Shown in pieces: positions 49,705 to 58,759 of a DNA stretch of 64,000 bases. Within the stretch, counting starts at the first letter, position 1, and each line of letters begins with the position of its first letter. The DNA lies in NCBI RefSeq assembly GCF_026341515.1, contig NZ_JAPEOK010000001.1, positions 7,502,001 through 7,566,000 of the forward strand. The letters are read 5' to 3'. Source of the stretch: Streptomyces sp. NBC_00878. GTDB taxonomy: Bacteria > Actinomycetota > Actinomycetes > Streptomycetales > Streptomycetaceae. Under the pieces are notes generated by a model that saw only the letters and a program-made list of their open reading frames with translations, was not told the origin of the DNA and searched no databases. The translations under genes were made by a program, and so were the position numbers.

Positions 49705-51720
49705 ATGACGGAGGAGCTGGGCACGCGGGTGCAGGCGGCACGGGACCGGGCGTTCGCGGGCAGGGTGGGCGAACTGGCCCTGTTCCGGGCGGCGCTCGCC
49801 GGTGAGGCGCGCGCGTTCACCGTCCTGTTCCTGCACGGCCCCGGCGGCATCGGCAAGTCGATGCTGCTGCGGCGCCTCGCCGAGGAGGCACGCTCGGTGG
49901 GCCGTACGGTCGTCGAGGTGGACGGCCGTACCACCCAGGCCACGCCCGCCGCCTTCGAGCAGGAGGCGCGGGCGGCGCTCACCGACGAGCGTGCCGTACT
50001 GCTCGTGGACACCTTCGAACGGTGTCAGGGCCTTGAGGGCTGGCTCCGCGACAGGTTCCTGCCCAGGCTGCCGGCCGGGGCGATCGTGGTGATCGCCGGA
50101 CGGCTGACGCCCGATCCCCGGTGGACCACCGATCCGGGCTGGTCGGATCTGCTCCGCGTCACCACACTGCGCAACCTCTCCCCGGACGAGTCCACGGCCT
50201 TCCTCGACGCCCGAGGAGTCCCGGGCCACGCGCACGCCCCGCTGCTCGCGTTCACCGGCGGCCACCCCCTCGCGCTCGCCCTCGCCGCGGCCGTCGCCGT
50301 CAAGGACGAAAAGGCGGCCGCGCGCTGGGAGCCGAGCCGCGAGGTGATCGAGACACTGCTGCCCGAACTCGTCGGCGAGGTGCCGTCCGCCCTGCACCGA
50401 CGGGCGCTGGAGGTGTGCGCGCACGCGTACATGACGTCGGAGTCGCTGCTCAGGGCCATGCTCGGCGACGAGGAGGCCGGACCGCTCTTCTCCTGGCTGC
50501 GCTCGCTGCCGTTCATCGAGTCCAGTCCGCAGGGCCTGTTCCCGCACGACGTGGTCCGCGAGGCCCTGGAGGCGGACCTGCGCTGGCGCGACCGTACGGG
50601 CTTCGAGGAACTGCATCTGCGGCTGCACCGGCATCTGTACGAGCAGGTCAGGGCCGTACCGGAAGCCGCACTGCTGCCCGCCGTCGGGTCGCTCCTCTAC
50701 ATGTACCGCGGCGACGGCCATATGTCGGAGTTCCATTCCTGGCGCGCCGAGGGCGAGGTGTCCGAGGAGCCGTGCGGCCCGCGGGACCACGGTCGCGTGC
50801 TCCAACTGGCCGCCGAGGCCGAGGGCGAGGCGTCCGCGGCGATCGTCCGCTTCTGGCTCGGCGAGCAGCCCGGGGCGTTCCGGATCTACCGCTCCACGCA
50901 CACCGGCGAGATCGTCGCCTTCGCCGCCTGGCTACGGCTCGAAGAGCCGGTGGGCGTGGACACCGACCCGGTGGTCGCGGCGGCCTGGGCGCACGCGCGT
51001 GCCACCGCCCCGCCCCGCGAGGGCGAGCATCTGGGCATCGCGCGCTTCTCCGTGTACCCGCCCGCCTATCAGCTGCCCTCCGGGCCCATGGATCTCATCC
51101 AGTGGCACACCATGGGCGACATCTTCCGCGCCGAGCGCCTCGCCTGGTCCTACATCGTGATGCGGGACGCCGACCTCTGGGGGCCGCATCTGCGGCACTT
51201 CGACATGCCGCCGCTCGCCGAGGCGCCGCCCGTCGGCGACTTCACGTACACCCTCTTCGCCCATGACTGGCGGGCCCAGCCGGCCGGGCCCTGGCTGGAC
51301 CTCAAGACCCGGGTGATGCTCGACGGGCCCCAGGCGACGCCCCCGCCGGCGGAGCTCGTGGTGCTGTCCCGGCCGGAGTTCGACGCGGCCGTGCGCGACG
51401 CGCTGCGCGGGATGCGCAAGCCCGAGGCGCTCGCCGGCAGCCCGCTGGCGCGCAGCAAACTCGCCGTCGAGTACGGCATGTCGCTGGGCGACGTCCTCGT
51501 CCAGGCGGTCGGCGAACTGCGCGAGGAGCGGGGCGGCGAGAAGTACCACCGGGCCGTCGTGGCCACGTATCTGAGTGGGGCGCCCACGCAGGAGGCGGTC
51601 GCCGAACGGCTCGGACTGCCGTTCAGCACCTATCGCCGGCATCTGACCGGCGGCATCGACCGGCTGTGCGACGCGCTGTGGCGACGGGAGCTGTACGGAG
51701 TCCTGCCGTCCGGCAAGTGA
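49705..51720 (+). CDS. NTPase regulator with C-terminal helix-turn-helix
   Basis: The 671-residue protein has an AAA/STAND-type NTPase at ~17-190 (Walker A H-G-P-G-G-I-G-K-S, Walker B A-V-L-L-V-D-T-F-E) and a helical region. A central alpha/beta domain at ~370-560 has F-W-L-G-E-Q-P-G-A-F and a GNAT-like feel but no clear CoA loop. The C-terminal region holds T-Q-E-A-V-A-E-R-L-G-L-P-F-S-T-Y-R-R-H, a helix-turn-helix. No named family was recognised. The last ten codons are duplicated twice in the DNA that follows. It may control the monooxygenase gene downstream. Confidence 0.85.
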   Translation: MTEELGTRVQAARDRAFAGRVGELALFRAALAGEARAFTVLFLHGPGGIGKSMLLRRLAEEARSVGRTVVEVDGRTTQATPAAFEQEARAALTDERAVLLVDTFERCQGLEGWLRDRFLPRLPAGAIVVIAGRLTPDPRWTTDPGWSDLLRVTTLRNLSPDESTAFLDARGVPGHAHAPLLAFTGGHPLALALAAAVAVKDEKAAARWEPSREVIETLLPELVGEVPSALHRRALEVCAHAYMTSESLLRAMLGDEEAGPLFSWLRSLPFIESSPQGLFPHDVVREALEADLRWRDRTGFEELHLRLHRHLYEQVRAVPEAALLPAVGSLLYMYRGDGHMSEFHSWRAEGEVSEEPCGPRDHGRVLQLAAEAEGEASAAIVRFWLGEQPGAFRIYRSTHTGEIVAFAAWLRLEEPVGVDTDPVVAAAWAHARATAPPREGEHLGIARFSVYPPAYQLPSGPMDLIQWHTMGDIFRAERLAWSYIVMRDADLWGPHLRHFDMPPLAEAPPVGDFTYTLFAHDWRAQPAGPWLDLKTRVMLDGPQATPPPAELVVLSRPEFDAAVRDALRGMRKPEALAGSPLARSKLAVEYGMSLGDVLVQAVGELREERGGEKYHRAVVATYLSGAPTQEAVAERLGLPFSTYRRHLTGGIDRLCDALWRRELYGVLPSGK

Positions 51721-51780
51721 GCTGTACGGAGTCCTGCCGTCCGGCGAGTGAGCTGTACGGAGTCCTGCCTTCCGGCAAGT
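51688..51780 (+). repeat. Three 31-bp copies of the NTPase gene's 3' end
   Basis: Units at 51688-51718, 51719-51749 and 51750-51780 start GAGCTGTACGGAGTCCTGCC; copies two and three each have one substitution relative to the gene. The stop codon falls at the first junction, so the extra copies are untranslated. Confidence 0.95.
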
Positions 51781-51862
51781 GAGCAGGGAACCGGACTGGG
51801 AACCGACCACCTCCCGAGCCGATCATCGGCGCCGTGAAGGCCGCGGTTCAGGAGGTCGTACG

Positions 51863-53266
51863 GTGAAGATCGTCGTGATCGGCGCGGGAGTCGTCGGACT
51901 GACGACGGCGCTGCTGCTCGCCCAGGACAGGCATCAGGTGGTGGTCGTCGACCGGGACACCGCCGCGCCCGCCGACGCCAACGCGTGGGAGCGGCCCGGG
52001 GTCACCCAGTTCCGCCACCCGCACATCATGATGCCGCGAGCGTGTCAGCTCCTGGCCACGGAGCTTCCCCCGGTCCTGGAGGAGCTCATGGCCCGCGGCG
52101 GGCGTACCCACAACATGATCGCCGGGGCCTGGCGCCTCCCGGCTGTCGGCGGCCGACTCCCGGGCGACGAACGGTTCGACACGATCGCCGTCCGCCGCCC
52201 CGTCATCGAGGCCGCGCTGACCGCGGTCGCGCTGCGTCACCCGTACCTGACCATCCACCGGGACACCCCGGTGACGGAACTGCTCACCGGCACCGACCGG
52301 ATCCTCGGCCGGCCGCACATCACCGGCGTGCTCACCCGGTACGACAAAGTCCTGGACGCGGACCTGTTCGTCGACGCGGCGGGCCGCAACTCACCCGTGT
52401 CGAAGATGCTCACCGATGTCGGAGCGCCCCGGCCCGTCGAAGACCACGCCGACACCGGATTCCGGCTCTACACCCGGTACTTCCGGTCCACCGACGGAAC
52501 GCTCCCCGCACAGGCCGCCTGGCCGCTCGATCACCACGACAGCGTGTCCACGATCACCGTTCCCGGCGACTCGGACACCTGGGCCCTGTCCCTCGTCGTA
52601 TCCGGCCGTGACCAGGCCCTGCGCGCGCTGCGCTCGGAGTCGGCCTGGCAGCGGGCTGCGGCGCTGTACCCGAACGTCGCGCACTGGGCCACGACCGGCG
52701 AGCCGATCAGCGGCGTCCTCGCCATGTCCGGTACGGAGAGCCGGATCCGCCGCTTCGTCCGCGACGGACGGCCCGTCGCGACCGGGCTGGTGAGCGTCGG
52801 GGACGCCTGGGCCGCCACCAATCCGCAGTTCGGCCTCGGCATGGCCATGGGCATGACCCATGCGGCGATGCTGCGCGATCTCCTGCGCACCACGGGCCCC
52901 GACGAAACGGAGAAGCTCGCCCTCGCCTTCGACGAGGTCACGCACACGACCCTCGCCCCGATCCATCAGGCCCTGGCCGACTGGGACCGGCACCGCCTCG
53001 CCCAGATCGACGGCGGGATCTCCGGCGTCCCCTACGAGACCCAGGACCCGGACTGGAACTTCCGGCAACTCCTCGAAGCCGCCAAACTCCGTGACCCCGA
53101 GCTCCTGCGCGCCACGGGCGATGTCGCCTCGATGCTGGCAACCCCGGACGAGGCACTCGCCCCGCCCGGCCTCCCCGAACGCGTGGTGCTGCTGGGCGGG
53201 GGAGCACCTCGCTACCCGGAACCGGGGCCTTCGCGGGCCGAGCTCCTCGAAGCGATCGGCGCGTAG
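51863..53266 (+). CDS. FAD-dependent monooxygenase/halogenase-like oxidoreductase
   Basis: GTG 51863 has a perfect AGGAGG at good spacing. The 467-residue protein has I-G-A-G-V-V-G-L-T-T-A for FAD, an A-G-R-N-S-P segment and G-D-A-W-A-A-T-N-P-Q-F-G-L-G-M-A-M-G, the second FAD motif of group A flavin monooxygenases. The late region (N-P-Q-F-G-L-G) resembles FAD enzymes near tailoring genes. Substrate unknown. The SnoaL-like gene downstream suggests a small oxidative unit. Confidence 0.9.
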   Translation: MKIVVIGAGVVGLTTALLLAQDRHQVVVVDRDTAAPADANAWERPGVTQFRHPHIMMPRACQLLATELPPVLEELMARGGRTHNMIAGAWRLPAVGGRLPGDERFDTIAVRRPVIEAALTAVALRHPYLTIHRDTPVTELLTGTDRILGRPHITGVLTRYDKVLDADLFVDAAGRNSPVSKMLTDVGAPRPVEDHADTGFRLYTRYFRSTDGTLPAQAAWPLDHHDSVSTITVPGDSDTWALSLVVSGRDQALRALRSESAWQRAAALYPNVAHWATTGEPISGVLAMSGTESRIRRFVRDGRPVATGLVSVGDAWAATNPQFGLGMAMGMTHAAMLRDLLRTTGPDETEKLALAFDEVTHTTLAPIHQALADWDRHRLAQIDGGISGVPYETQDPDWNFRQLLEAAKLRDPELLRATGDVASMLATPDEALAPPGLPERVVLLGGGAPRYPEPGPSRAELLEAIGA

Positions 53267-53473
53267 CCGTCGCCGCACAGCTGATCACCGCCTGGTCGAT
53301 CGCCGCCGGTAGCACGGGGCCTGGTAGCACGGGGCCCGGAAATACGGTGCCCGGAAGCACGGTGCGAGGCGTAGGTGAACACCGGACCGGACTGTTTTGT
53401 GAGCAGTCCTCGGCCGTAGCTTCCCGTCAGCCAACTGCCCACCACTTTGCCCACCACTGACGAAGGATCACCC

Positions 53474-53911
53474 ATGTCCACAACCACTGTCGTCCACCCC
53501 GGCAACGGGCCGACAGCCACCGAGTCCGCCAATGCCGAACTGGTGGCCGCCGCCTACCGTGCCCTCGCGGCCGGTGACATGGCCGCATTTCTGAACTGCC
53601 TCTCTCCCGCCATCACCTGGACGGTCGCGGCGGGCAGCCCGACAGCGGGGATCTACTACGGCGGCGAAGAGGTCCTGGCCAAGGCCATGGGGCCGCTCGC
53701 ACTGGAGTGGGAGGACTTCACGGTCGCCCCCGAAGAGATCTGCCCGACCGGCGACAGGGTCTTCGTGACGGGCAGGTACACCGGAGAGCATCGCGTGACC
53801 GGGAAGATCGGCATCGCCAGGTTCGTACACATCTGGCATGTCGAGGACGGCGCGGCCGTCGAGTTCGAGACCGTCTTCGACACCCACCCCATCCGGGAAG
53901 CCGCCAAGTAG
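53474..53911 (+). CDS. SnoaL/NTF2-like ketosteroid-isomerase-fold protein
   Basis: ATG 53474 has AAGGA seven bases upstream. The 145-residue protein has the NTF2 pattern: A-A-Y-R-A-L-A-A-G-D-M-A-A-F-L, then a central strand with I-T-W-T-V, a G-R-Y-T-G strand and F-V-H-I-W-H-V-E-D-G-A-A-V-E-F near the end. Such folds act as isomerases, cyclases or plain stress proteins. It follows the flavin monooxygenase gene, and the two may act together. Confidence 0.88.
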   Translation: MSTTTVVHPGNGPTATESANAELVAAAYRALAAGDMAAFLNCLSPAITWTVAAGSPTAGIYYGGEEVLAKAMGPLALEWEDFTVAPEEICPTGDRVFVTGRYTGEHRVTGKIGIARFVHIWHVEDGAAVEFETVFDTHPIREAAK

Positions 53912-53942
53912 CCCTTCCTCGGCTCCGCCTCCCGGGGACCGG

Positions 53943-55046
53943 TCAGGGCTGTACGGGCTTGCCGCGGCCCCAGCCCCAGGTGAGGCGGTCGGCGCCCGAC
54001 TGGTTGGTGGTGGCCAGCCAGGGGCGGGCGGGGTCGCCGGTCAGGGTCTGCAGCGAGTACGTGTCGTCGGTGCGCAGGCCGGGCCAGTAGACCGACCCCA
54101 TCCTGAGCTCGCGGAAGGTGTCCGTGACGGCCTGCAGATAGTTGACGAAGTTGTTGTCGGGGGCCGGCCTGTTGTAGTCGAACCCGGTGGTCATCGGGGA
54201 GCCGAACTCGTCCGCGACGGTCCGGTTCGCGCAGTCGCCGATGCGCACCTTGAGGTCGGCCACCCACTGGTCGTAGGTGGCGTACTCCTTCCAGAACCCG
54301 TAGTGGTGCAACGACAGATAGGTGCCCTTCAGACGCGGGTCGGCGCAGACGGACGTGACGTGGTCGTTGTAGCCCGCGCCACTGACGAAGACCCGGTTGC
54401 GGGGGACCTGCCGGTACGTGTCCAGCCACTTCGCGGCGATGTCCGCCCACTCGGTGTCGGTGTAGCCGTGGGGCTCGTTCATCGGCTCGAAGTAGACCCG
54501 CTTGTCGTTCTCGTAGGCCTTGACCACGGTGTTCCACATGGGCCAGTAGGTCGCCGGGTCGTCGATGAAGCCGTCCTTGCGGGGGCCCGTGCCCTCCCAG
54601 TAGGAGAGGATGATCTTGAAGCCCTTGTCCGAGGCCGCGTCGATGACTCCCCGATAGGACTTCCAGTAACGGCCGTTGACCGTGTACGGGTTGATGGGCA
54701 GTCGGACGGTGTTGGCACCGAGGTTCGCGCGGAACGCCGAGATCACCCGGCTCGCCTTGGTGTAGGTCTGGGCGTAGGTGTCGGAGGTCGACAGACCGGA
54801 CAGCACGACAGGGTCGTCGGCGAAGTTGTCGCGGGGGTCCGCCCAGTTCACGCCCTTGAACTGGGTCGTGTCCCTGCCGAGCCCGCTCGCGTCGCCGCTC
54901 GGCGTGGCACCGGCCGGGCGGGCGGCCGGGCCGGCGTCGGCCGGGCCGGCGGCGACGGTGGTGCCGCTGGTCCCGGCGATCAGCAGCGCCACGAAGGCGG
55001 CACGCAGCCGGGGGGTGAGGCGGGCTCTGGCGGGGGCGTGGGGCAT
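53943..55046 (-). CDS. Secreted glycoside hydrolase family 5 enzyme (cellulase-like)
   Basis: The 367-residue protein has a signal peptide (~1-33) followed by a Pro/Gly/Ala-rich linker. The GH5 barrel shows G-V-N-W near 65, V-R-L-P-I near 115, acid/base Glu191 in P-M-N-E-P, H-H-Y-G at ~247 and nucleophile Glu280 in V-A-D-E-F-G. It should hydrolyse beta-linked glucan or mannan outside the cell. A LacI-type palindrome 20 bases before the start points to sugar-responsive repression. Confidence 0.92.
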   Translation of the reverse strand: MPHAPARARLTPRLRAAFVALLIAGTSGTTVAAGPADAGPAARPAGATPSGDASGLGRDTTQFKGVNWADPRDNFADDPVVLSGLSTSDTYAQTYTKASRVISAFRANLGANTVRLPINPYTVNGRYWKSYRGVIDAASDKGFKIILSYWEGTGPRKDGFIDDPATYWPMWNTVVKAYENDKRVYFEPMNEPHGYTDTEWADIAAKWLDTYRQVPRNRVFVSGAGYNDHVTSVCADPRLKGTYLSLHHYGFWKEYATYDQWVADLKVRIGDCANRTVADEFGSPMTTGFDYNRPAPDNNFVNYLQAVTDTFRELRMGSVYWPGLRTDDTYSLQTLTGDPARPWLATTNQSGADRLTWGWGRGKPVQP

Positions 55047-55405
55047 CGGCTTGCCTTTCGGGGGTGATGTTTACGTAAACATCGCGGCGCCGGAATCGTG
55101 GCACCCGGTGCGGCGGCCGTCAAGGTTTCTTACGTGTAACGGGTGTTGGGGTGTTTGCGGCCAGGGTTTGTGGTTGACCGTTGCCTACTTCCTCAGATTG
55201 GCGTTTCGGGCGACGAGCCTGTCCTGTCGTAGCGGGTCGGTTCGTCTGGTGCTTCTGGCGACGTCGGAAGAACGCAGGGTCGTGGGCGCGGGCAAGTCGC
55301 GGCTCATGAAGTGCACCGTCCACCCGGTCTGCTCAACGCCCGCGGACCCCAACCGGTCAGTGACCGGGGTCTGCATCCGGGCAGGCCAGCGCCCGGGTCA
55401 GAAGG
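55047..55405. other. Interval upstream of GH5 gene
   Basis: The left part contains the LacI-type operator. The rest, about 55100-55400, has short open frames with no recognised product; nothing else stands out. Confidence 0.5.
55066..55083. promoter_or_regulatory. LacI-type operator upstream of GH5 gene
   Basis: GATGTTTACGTAAACATC is a perfect 18-bp palindrome with the central TTTACGTAAA typical of LacI/GalR-family sites in actinomycetes. It ends 20 bases before the GH5 start. No LacI gene is in the window. Confidence 0.85.
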
Positions 55406-57862
55406 TCACTCCGGTGTGCCCGCCGCCTCCACCGCCCTGCGGCGCAGGGAGAGGCCGGCCGGAGCGACCGCCGAGACCACGGCGAGCACCGCGCAGGCGC
55501 CCATGGCCGCCGCGAGCGTCGCCCACGGGATCTCGATGGACGTCCACACCGAGAGCAGGCCCAGCGCGCTCCACATGCCCACCAGGTTGAGCCCGGCGAC
55601 CAGCGCTCCCAGCAGCCCGCCGACCATGACCACCATCAGCGCCTCGGCACCCACCAGCCGCACCACCTGCCACCTGGTGGCGCCGGCCAGCCGCAGCACA
55701 GCCAGCTCGCGGACCCGGTCGGAGGTCGCCATGACCATCGTGTTGGCCAGCGAGATGCCGGTGTAGAGGAGGGCGATCCCGAGGACCAGGAAGAAGCCCA
55801 TCCGGGTCGTCCGGTTGGTCTCGGGGTGCATCGCGCGCACCCAGGCGTCCTTGGTGAGGACGTCCCCGCGCGACGCCCGCACCGCCTGACGCAGACCGGC
55901 GGTCACGGCGCCCGCGTCGGCACCGTCTGCGAGGCGTACGTCGACCCGGTCAACGGGTGCCTCGGGGGCGTTGCGCGGGGTGACGTAGACGCCGTTGTCG
56001 CCGGTGCCGGTGGTCATGACCGCGGCGATCTTCAGGGACTTCCTCGTGCCGTCGCCGGTCCACACGTCCACCCGCTCGCCCACTGTGTGCTTCTTCCACT
56101 CCTCGTTGACGATGATCGAGTCGTCGTCCAGATCGCTCACCTTCCCTGCGGCGAGCGGGAGACGGGCCGTTGCCGCGAGTGGTTCCGGCTCGACGGCTCT
56201 GGCATCGGACCTGACGAGCGCCACGCCGTCCTCCAGGACGTACACGGCGCTCGACGAACTCGCCGAGACCTCGGCGCCGGACACGGCCCGAAGCCGCTGC
56301 ACCGTCGCCTCGTCGAAACCGGCGTCGCCCGCCGGGGCGACCACGAAGTCGGCGGCCGTCTGCTCACGCACCTCGGTGGCCTTCGCCTCGTCAAGGGTTG
56401 CGGTGGCGCCGAGCAGCGAGCCCGCCAACGCGACCATGACCAGCACGGGCGCCGCGACGGCGGCGGTGCGGCGCACCCCGGCGGCGGCGTTCTCCCGCAC
56501 CAGCATCCCGCCGGCGCCCGGTAGTTGGGCCGGCAGCCAGGCGATCAGCCGGGCCAGTGGCCGCACCAGCACCGGCGCGAGCAGCGCGACCGCGGTGATC
56601 AGCAGCATGGGCCGGCTCACATAGGTCTTGCGCTGCAGCAGGTCGCCCGGGTTCGTCACCAGGGCCAGGGCCAGTGTCACCGCGGCGGTGATCAGCAGGG
56701 CCACGCCGAACAGCCGACGGCCCCATGTCATCGGCCGGGTGTCCACGGACGCCTCGCGCAGCGCCTCGGTGGGACCGGTGCGCCCTGCCCGCCAGGACGC
56801 GGCCAGTACGCCGCACAGGGCCACCAACAGGCCTGTCCAGAACGCCATGTGGTAGGGCCAGATGTAGTCGCCGATGCTGAACCAGCGGGGTGCGAGGCTC
56901 TCGCCGACCGCCCACTCGGCGAGCTTCGGAGCCCCGTAGGAGCCAAGCACACAGCCGGCGGCCGAGGCGAGCACACCGACCACGAGCGCCTCGCGGACGA
57001 CCATGCGGCGGATCTGCCCCGGGGTCGCCCCGGCGGTGCGCAGCAGCCCGAACTCGCGGCGCCGCTGGGCCACCGCGAACGCGAAGGTCGAGGCCACCAC
57101 GAACACCGACACGAACCCGGTGACGCCGCCGGCCGTGCCGAACATGGCGTTCATCGCGGTGAGAGCCTCGCTGTCCCGGTCGGGGTCGGCGTCGGCGTAC
57201 CGGCGCGCGTCCCCGGTGAGGACCTGTACGCCCTCGCTGCCGCGCACCGCCTCGCGCACGGCCGCCGCATCGGCGTCGACCACGAGCTGGACGCTGCGCG
57301 GCGACAGTTCGGCGGCGCGCACGTCGGTGTAGAACACGGCGTTCTCGAAGCCCGGCCCGGCCACGGTGCCGACGACGCGCACGGTGCCGACGCCGGTCCG
57401 CACCCCGGTGCCCGGACGGGCCCAGTCACCGCTGACGACGACCTCGTCCGCGGCCTCGGGCGCGCGTCCCGCGTCGAGTTCGTACGGCGCGAAGGCCGCG
57501 GTGGACCAGGGGTGGCCGACAAGATCGGCGGGCCCGCCCTCGGCCCGCACGGCGAACGACCGGTCCTCAGCGACGGTCCCGAGGTCCCGCAGCTTCGCGA
57601 GCGCCTCGTCGGGCACGGCCCGCGGCTGCGCGAGCTTCTCGGTGCGGTCGCCGATCGAGGTGGGCACCTCAAGGGTGTCCTGGCCCTTGACGACGACCGG
57701 CGCGGCGGCGAACCGCTCCGGCCCCCGGCCGGGTGCGTCCAGCGAGGACGCCAGGGCCAGCCCCATCACGGCGATCAGCGCCACACCCAGGGAGAGGGCG
57801 ACGAAGCTGCCGACGAAGGTGACCCAGCGGGTGCGCAGGGTGCGCAGCGTGGTGCTCAGCAC
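55406..57862 (-). CDS. FtsX-family ABC transporter permease, second system
   Basis: The 818-residue membrane protein has an N-terminal span (F-V-A-L-S-L-G-V-A-L-I-A-V), an external domain, a first FtsX block near 260-370 (Q-R-R-R-E-F-G-L-L-R-T-A-G-A-T), further spans, a second external domain and a second FtsX block near 690-805 (V-R-E-L-A-V-L-R-L-A-G-A-T). GTG 57862 overlaps the ATPase stop by seven bases. The order and size match the permease at 3.4 kb but sequence similarity is only familial. Confidence 0.95.
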   Translation of the reverse strand: MLSTTLRTLRTRWVTFVGSFVALSLGVALIAVMGLALASSLDAPGRGPERFAAAPVVVKGQDTLEVPTSIGDRTEKLAQPRAVPDEALAKLRDLGTVAEDRSFAVRAEGGPADLVGHPWSTAAFAPYELDAGRAPEAADEVVVSGDWARPGTGVRTGVGTVRVVGTVAGPGFENAVFYTDVRAAELSPRSVQLVVDADAAAVREAVRGSEGVQVLTGDARRYADADPDRDSEALTAMNAMFGTAGGVTGFVSVFVVASTFAFAVAQRRREFGLLRTAGATPGQIRRMVVREALVVGVLASAAGCVLGSYGAPKLAEWAVGESLAPRWFSIGDYIWPYHMAFWTGLLVALCGVLAASWRAGRTGPTEALREASVDTRPMTWGRRLFGVALLITAAVTLALALVTNPGDLLQRKTYVSRPMLLITAVALLAPVLVRPLARLIAWLPAQLPGAGGMLVRENAAAGVRRTAAVAAPVLVMVALAGSLLGATATLDEAKATEVREQTAADFVVAPAGDAGFDEATVQRLRAVSGAEVSASSSSAVYVLEDGVALVRSDARAVEPEPLAATARLPLAAGKVSDLDDDSIIVNEEWKKHTVGERVDVWTGDGTRKSLKIAAVMTTGTGDNGVYVTPRNAPEAPVDRVDVRLADGADAGAVTAGLRQAVRASRGDVLTKDAWVRAMHPETNRTTRMGFFLVLGIALLYTGISLANTMVMATSDRVRELAVLRLAGATRWQVVRLVGAEALMVVMVGGLLGALVAGLNLVGMWSALGLLSVWTSIEIPWATLAAAMGACAVLAVVSAVAPAGLSLRRRAVEAAGTPE

Positions 57863-58593
57863 GGCGCCGCCTCAAGCTTGGTCATGCGCGCCGCGATGTC
57901 CTCGGCACAGGAGCCGATCAGCTCGCCGTTGACACGGCCGTCGACGAGGAAGACGACGCGGTCGGCGTAGGAGGCGGCGACAGGGTCGTGGGTGACCATG
58001 ATGATCGTCCGGCCGTCCCGGTCGACCATGCCGCGCAGCAGTGTCAGCACCTCGCGGCTGGTCTGCGAGTCGAGCGCGCCGGTCGGTTCGTCGCCGAACA
58101 GCACTTCGGGGCGGGTGATCAGGGCCCGGGCCAGGGCAACCCGCTGCTGCTGGCCACCGGACATCTCTGTCGGGCGGTGCCGCGCCCGGTCGCCGAGTCC
58201 GACCTGTTCGAGAACCTCGCGCACCTGGGCCTTCTTCGGGCGGCGGCCGGCCAGCCGCAGCGGCAGGGCCACGTTCTGCTCGGCGGTCAGCGAGGGCAGC
58301 AGGTTGAACGCCTGGAACACAAAGCCGATGCGCTCGCGGCGCAGCAGGGTCAGCTTGGTCTCGCTCACCCTGGTCAGCTCCGTGTCGCCCAAAGCGACCG
58401 AGCCCGACGTGGGCCGGTCCAGGCCCGCGGCGCACTGCAGCAGGGTCGACTTGCCGGACCCGGAGGGGCCCATCACGGCGGTGAACGTCCCCCTCGGGAA
58501 GGCGAGCGATACCTGGTCGAGGGCGGTGACGGACGTGCCGCCCGAGCCGTACCGCCGGGTTACGGAGCGCAATCGGATCGCGTCGTTGCTCAT
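57856..58593 (-). CDS. ABC transporter ATP-binding protein, second system
   Basis: The 245-residue protein has Walker A G-P-S-G-S-G-K-S-T, signature M-S-G-G-Q-Q-Q-R, Walker B L-F-G-D-E-P-T-G-A-L-D and M-V-T-H-D. ATG 58593 was preferred to GTG 58605 since GGGGGAA lies before it. It pairs with the FtsX permease and is divergent from the kinase/regulator pair. Confidence 0.95.
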   Translation of the reverse strand: MSNDAIRLRSVTRRYGSGGTSVTALDQVSLAFPRGTFTAVMGPSGSGKSTLLQCAAGLDRPTSGSVALGDTELTRVSETKLTLLRRERIGFVFQAFNLLPSLTAEQNVALPLRLAGRRPKKAQVREVLEQVGLGDRARHRPTEMSGGQQQRVALARALITRPEVLFGDEPTGALDSQTSREVLTLLRGMVDRDGRTIIMVTHDPVAASYADRVVFLVDGRVNGELIGSCAEDIAARMTKLEAAPC

Positions 58594-58759
58594 ATGTTCC
58601 CCCACCAGTACCTGCTCCTCGGCTCGTTGGTGCCTCCACGAAACCGCGGAAGCCCCTCGCGACGCAGTACGGCCCGAACGAGACTTGGGGTGGTGCCAGG
58701 CCTACCCCCGATACGCACCCTGGACCGATGGCACCGGAACGATAGGGCCACCTACGGTC

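Noticed and set aside
55120..55323. Short frames upstream of the GH5 gene that might be a transposase remnant
   Set aside because: No transposase motif, inverted repeat or target duplication could be seen.
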